Below, piece after piece: positions 59,548-64,000 of a stretch of 64,000 nt of DNA (within the stretch, counting starts at the first letter, position 1; every line of letters begins with the position of its first letter). The position numbers and the translations under genes were made by a program. A model generated the notes under the pieces. It was not told the origin of the DNA. It did not search any database and was given only the letters and a program-made list of their open reading frames with translations. Source of the DNA: Lepidurus packardi (lineage: Eukaryota; Arthropoda; Branchiopoda; Notostraca; Triopsidae); contig JAKZAN010000004.1 in assembly GCA_023053545.1 (NCBI GenBank), positions 6,324,001 through 6,388,000 on the forward strand, written 5' to 3'.

Positions 59548-59837
59548 AATGAGTCTTGGCTATTTGAAATTGGAAGTGTGCCATCATGATTCCACTATAA
59601 CTAGTTTGCCGTAAATGAAGAAATGAAGGGTTTGTAATAAGATAGGGCGGAGGTTTTTCGACATTTTACAACCCTTAAAAAGATCTCTCTCTGTCTGTCT
59701 CTATACCTATATCTTTAAGATTTTTCAGGTACAAGAAGAAAAAAGAAGAAGAGACTCGGAATTTTTCTATTCCAGAAGGAAATCTAAGAAAGAGAGACTT
59801 CTCTGACTCGTTGGCTATTGTTCCTTGTGTCATTTTC

Positions 59838-60162
59838 AGTTACAAAAGGTATTTAATATGAAAGAGTTACGTTGCCAAGTGGCAATTTTAACTTATATGT
59901 GCGAGACAGGGAGGGCAGGTGTATCACACATTACGTTATATACGTTCACCACGTCTATAGAGAAGAGTGCCAGCGAAGTCATCATCGTAAGCCCAGCTCC
60001 ATGCATATGCGCTCAACATCGTGTGCAATCTTCTTGAGTGAGGAACGTCTCGGTCTCGACAAGACTCCTCACGAACTCCCATTCATGAATGTCACCCATG
60101 GAAACTTGGCTTTTTTATTTTACCCTGACATGCCTGGCTTTATTCTCTGGCAAAGAATATAA
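59838..60162 (+). pseudogene. Decayed reading frames of unknown origin, plus strand
   Basis: Two overlapping plus-strand frames (59825-60037 and 59872-60162) read one after the other as if a single coding sequence had shifted frame. The second ends with FMNVTHGNLAFLFYPDMPGF before a stop. There are no introns, no start that can be trusted and no recognised family. It abuts the minus-strand remnant at 60198. Confidence 0.25.
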
Positions 60163-60197
60163 AAGGGAAAACCACCAAGCGAGACTCTATTATTAAC

Positions 60198-61060
60198 TTA
60201 TGCTCCCCCAATTACATCCAACACATGCATAAGCTCTTCTCGCGAGAGACCTGCATCAAGACGATGACCATCAAAGAACCCCACTTTCCCTGTATATCCA
60301 ACAATAAACACGACTAAGTCCCCTATCGTAAGACCTTTAGGCTTATTGCCCAGCACGTCGTTTATTTGGAACATTGGCTGCGCTCATTGTCTAAATGAAC
60401 GCTTGGATTCCTCCTCAAAGCGTGTCCATCAAAACGTGACATAAAGCCAATGAAGCGTTCTCAATACGCGAGCTCTCATAACGAACGTTCTTGAACGCCT
60501 CGCCATGCATCATCAACGCCAGGGTTTTAGCAACGATTGCACCCGTTTTGCTTTCTGCATTTCTAATCACCCATGGAGGCGGAAAATTGATGTGTTTATG
60601 CTTTAGACCAGTGCAGTTGATGTTGCTCTGAATAGGCGGCAATTTTACACTTGGATGAAGGCTTCGTACATCGATGAGTTCCATGACACGCTCAAAAATC
60701 CCCAAATTTTGACGCGATTTAAGAATATACAAGTTTTTATATTTAACCAAGGGCAGGCCTGTGCTCCTCGAAAAGTGACCCAAGAACGTCCAGAACCCAT
60801 GTCCGTGAATGAAGAAGTGACGTGAAGGGATCCGCCTCTCGTTCTATGGCTGTATTCGAGTGCAATGTCGCGCGGTTTGATCCCCAGGAATACAAAGGAT
60901 TCCTTGAAGCTTTGGCGTTTGGGGTGCAGTGCTGCAAGTGGAAGCTTCATACTGTCAAAAGAAAATGACGTGACGATGGAATTCCTCAAGAAAATAGGTC
61001 CCAACAGGAGCAAGATGGACATGTATGGGGGATTCAGAAGGGTCCTGCTGGAGCTCCCTT
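60198..61060 (-). pseudogene. Frameshifted, intronless coding remnant of unknown family, minus strand
   Basis: Three protein-like pieces follow each other on the minus strand. The first (about 60800-61060) includes KLPLAALHPKRQSFKESF. A frame change near 60800 leads to the second (60415-60800), including HINFPPPWVIRNAESKTGAI and ALMMHGEAFKNVRYESSRIE. A further shift near 60430 and one in-frame stop near 60385 precede the third piece, which ends at a TAA at 60198-60200 and includes GDLVVFIVGYTGKVGFFDGH. Continuity across the breaks argues for one decayed gene of at least 280 codons. I cannot name it. A remnant of a transposon or of an integrated large DNA virus would fit the intronless, tightly packed setting, but nothing seen proves either. 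Confidence 0.4.
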
Positions 61061-61234
61061 TCGTTCATCCTCTGAGCAATGGCAAACGACACACGTGACC
61101 ATGTCTCGCACTTTCATCAAGCATATTGTCTCTTTTCCCATGCAATTAACTTGCGTTATGTGGGTTGGGGTGCATTCAGAAATTCTCATAAAAGGTTAAC
61201 GACTTTCTTTTATAACGATTTGCAGCGTTCGTAA

Positions 61235-61858
61235 ACTACTTTCGCCTGTCTGGACTGTTATCGTTTGGCACTTTTGCAAACCGGAAAAGAACTTGACCCC
61301 AAGAAAGATCCTGAGCCCATGCAAAAGCTACTTCTGACATTTCCTCGATCATTTAAAGGTCCTCCTGCACTAAAGTTGTCAACAAGCGACTTATGAGGAT
61401 TTTAAAAGTCATAAAAATATGCAACATTACCAAGCAGAGGAAACGCGTGTTCAAACATCCCTGTTCTGCCTTCTCTTTAAGGGTAATTCCAGGTTTTTAC
61501 AGCTTTTGAGCCATATGCTTTTACAGTTCAAGCTGATGATAACGGCCTATCGTATTGGGGCTTTTCAATGGTCAAGCAATAATATCCGAGGTAATATGGC
61601 AAGGATATATCCGGTGCTGCTCGCTAACAATAGATTTTCTCCTTTTGACCTGTGCAATGCATCTTATATATATTTGCCATGGAAGATTCCAAATAAGAGA
61701 GAGAAATTTTGTGCAGCAGTGTGCCATTCAAGCTTTGTTAAAAGGCGTAGCAGCCAAAATGTACCAATGTAGAACCTGCACTAGCACATCTTTGAACAGC
61801 GTCCCCCCGAAAAACGTTCTCCTATATATCCCGGTTCCGCATCCGCTATAAGATTCCA
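61235..61858 (+). pseudogene. Frameshifted, intronless coding remnant, plus strand, possibly zinc-finger/transposase-like
   Basis: One frame (61235-61396) reads FACLDCYRLALLQTGKELD and LLLTFPRSFKGPPALKLSTS up to a TGA. A one-base shift brings in a second frame at 61392 starting YEDFKSHKNMQHYQAEETRV. A third frame (61555-61851) then takes over with RERNFVQQCAIQALLKG. The C-x2-C, short F..H....H arrangement loosely recalls the zinc-binding module at the front of hAT-related transposases, but spacing was not checked against any alignment. It is clearly not an intact gene. Confidence 0.28.
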
Positions 61859-64000
61859 ACAATAGCAGTCGGACCCCCGCGTTTCTCTCCTTTTTGGCCC
61901 AAGAGAAGAACCTGGAACGGTGGGAGATAGAAAACTGAGTTTTCGGGGTGCATCGATTGTTAAGTTTCCTCACCCATTCACGCCTGAATGGAAAACCAAT
62001 TCCGGGGAAGAAACCGTCGCACGCACAAACTTATGGCCGGCTCCGTAGACACACTATACCTGTTGCCAATAATAACTTGCATTCCGCTATGCCGCTTTAT
62101 TCTTATTCTGGGATGAGGTGTATCTCCCAAGCAAGTTTTGTGCTGGACTTTTATAAGCAAAGATGCATAAAGTGCCCAGAAGCCGCTGCTTTAAACTGCG
62201 CACAACCTTCCCTTCTTCCCTCCCACAGAAAAAGGGTAAACAGGCGGTATTCTGTCCCTTTAACAATACTTTTTGTCTAATTTCTAAAATCTGAAGATTA
62301 TGGACAGATTTTTTCTCCCTCCCCTTCCTATCTTCTAGGAAGGACCTATGTCAATAATCATATGGACCCCAAGAAGGTTACAAGAAGGAGACATGAGAGA
62401 GGTTAAAGTACGTGGGTGCAAGACCACCTGTTAGGACTTTTCTTTGGTACACACAGAGAGGAGAGAGAATACGAGTACATAACACACACATACACCTGAA
62501 CGGACCGCGGCCATTGCACATGCGATTAAATGTCGATGGCCTTTTAAGCTCCAGAGCTCAGTTACACTAAACCTTACATGTAATCGCTTACGCGCTTTGT
62601 TGACGGTCCAGTGAACTTTGGCCAATTGCATGGGCAATTGCGTGGGAAGCCGCAAAGTATAGAGTACCTAGGCATTATTGTTGCTCCCTATATACGTTTA
62701 TGATCTATCGACGTGCAACTTTTGGAGAGTATTACAAAAGGATTTGGTAACAACAGACAGGTTGCAGGAGGGGGGACACGTTTTTAAGCGTCTCTTTGGA
62801 CAGAAGAAGGTTTAGCTACAGGATTTATCCAAATGGACCTATACGTTGCATGTCACAAAGACAGCGATTGTTGTCTCACAAGATACACTGCTTGCACACA
62901 GTTCTTAGCTCTCGCGGTGTTTCCTTTATGATATTGCCCGGTAAGTTGCTCGACCGCCCCTCAGGCGAGTCTAATCCTAATCAGCGTCGTCTTTAGCAAT
63001 AAAAAGACGCATATGGACAAACAAGACCGCTTTAGTTCCGACTACAAGCAAATAAAGTCTTCGATAACTGAAAAACGTATACAATAAAGGAGCCGCTGGC
63101 TTAACAAAAAATCTTCAATCAATCTCTAATCACTGAAACGTGAGTGTAGCGTGGAGTCTGTCTACAAAACATTGGAAGCTCAACGTAAACAGACAACTTT
63201 GACCTTCCATTCAAGGAATTGACAAAGGGCTCGCTTGGCTGTTTGTTTGCTTTCAGAATACGATAAAAGGAAACCAGAGCAAGAGTCTTACCAACTTGCA
63301 GCCAGTAGTAAAGTGACACTGACTCCAACGGCGAGGAAAAGAGGAGTAATTATGTGGTAAGGTTTCGTCGCTGGGAATTGTAGCCATTATAAAAAGGGGC
63401 CATTTTGTTTGACTGCCCCTTTCCACGAAAACACGAACATACAGACAAAGTTCGGCTTTTATAGTTCTCTTGTCACGAGATTTTTTTTCCTTTTCCTATT
63501 TTTTACAATTTTTGTAGAGCAAGATGAAATGGTTGGGCGCGGTTAAGTGCATGATCTCGGGTAAAATGAGCGGCGTTTGCAATACGCAGCTCTCTGATAT
63601 GAAACGTAGGGTTTCTTTCAAGTTAGACCGCATGTTCAAGAAGCCCCGAAAGCGCCTTTTATGACAAACCGCCTTGTCATAAGGCCACATACGCCGCCGA
63701 AAACAACTGCGAATTTACCATGTGCTTATAGTTTTTAGACTCCAAAACGTACGGGGGCCTACAGTAAATCTTGGTGTTTAGTGAACCAAGTGACTACCAC
63801 ACGAAAAATTCCACGTAAAAAAAATATAAATGCCGAGTTAGTCAAGGAATAGAATGTCAGATTGGGAAATACGTAGTACATATATAAAGACTTAAAACAT
63901 ATGCACAGCAAAAGAACTTTTGAAGTAACCTGTGACGATATGCAACATGTGTGTCTCGTGCTAAAAAGCCCTTATGGATATGGCCAACTTTCGCCCAACA
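61859..64000. other. Right end of window, no gene recognised
   Basis: It has short frames only on both strands, with no exon chain, RNA gene or large repeat visible. Confidence 0.4.

Larger units (their letters stand above)
57005..59800. other. Intergenic with simple repeats and homopolymers, no gene recognised
   Basis: It contains a (CT)n tract at about 58184-58202 followed by GT-rich sequence, 22 G at 59052-59073 and 30 T at 59513-59542. At 58908-58982 a TATA-like aaaaaaataaa is followed by a good donor (CTCAG then GTGAGA), reminiscent of 31494-31582. No coding exon was found. Confidence 0.5.

Overview
The window looks like nuclear DNA of an arthropod, most likely a crustacean or another pancrustacean. 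It is moderately AT-rich and its genes are split by GT-AG introns, many only 50-100 nt long. All recognisable products are animal proteins, and one family (single-domain von Willebrand factor C, SVWC) is typical of arthropods. The species cannot be named from the sequence alone.

Four protein-coding genes were rebuilt exon by exon from reading-frame continuity and splice sites. (1) At 1-5830 (minus) lies the amino-terminal part of a TRPC/TRP-gamma cation channel, running off the left edge in the first membrane segments. (2) At 21342-21986 (minus) is a small secreted SVWC protein with a TATA promoter and a non-coding first exon. (3) At 25777-34944 (minus) is a complete 19-exon orthologue of the self-cleaving transcription factor MYRF (about 1193 aa). 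(4) At 43196-49373 (plus) is a receptor protein tyrosine phosphatase of about 1645 aa with a signal peptide, an internally duplicated stalk, about nine cysteine-containing FN3-like domains, one membrane segment and one intact catalytic domain.

The spaces between genes hold little that can be recognised. Notable items are a 42.05-42.36 kb foldback element, three tandem duplications (162 bp just upstream of the phosphatase, about 260 bp in a MYRF intron, 121 bp near 38 kb), four runs of 14-22 G, a 30-nt T run and scattered short repeats. Two places read as broken coding sequence: a fragment near 41.4-41.7 kb resembling the C-terminal half of an alpha-1,4-galactosyltransferase-like enzyme, and a cluster at 59.8-61.9 kb of intronless, frameshifted, alternating-strand reading frames that I could not identify.

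The genes do not form one pathway. They are a sensory/signalling channel, an immune-type secreted peptide, a membrane-tethered transcription factor and an adhesion-type phosphatase lying side by side. The most promising leads are the unidentified decayed cluster, the foldback element close to the phosphatase promoter, the GC-AG intron inside the phosphatase active-site signature, and the tandem splice acceptor at a 44-nt TRPC exon.
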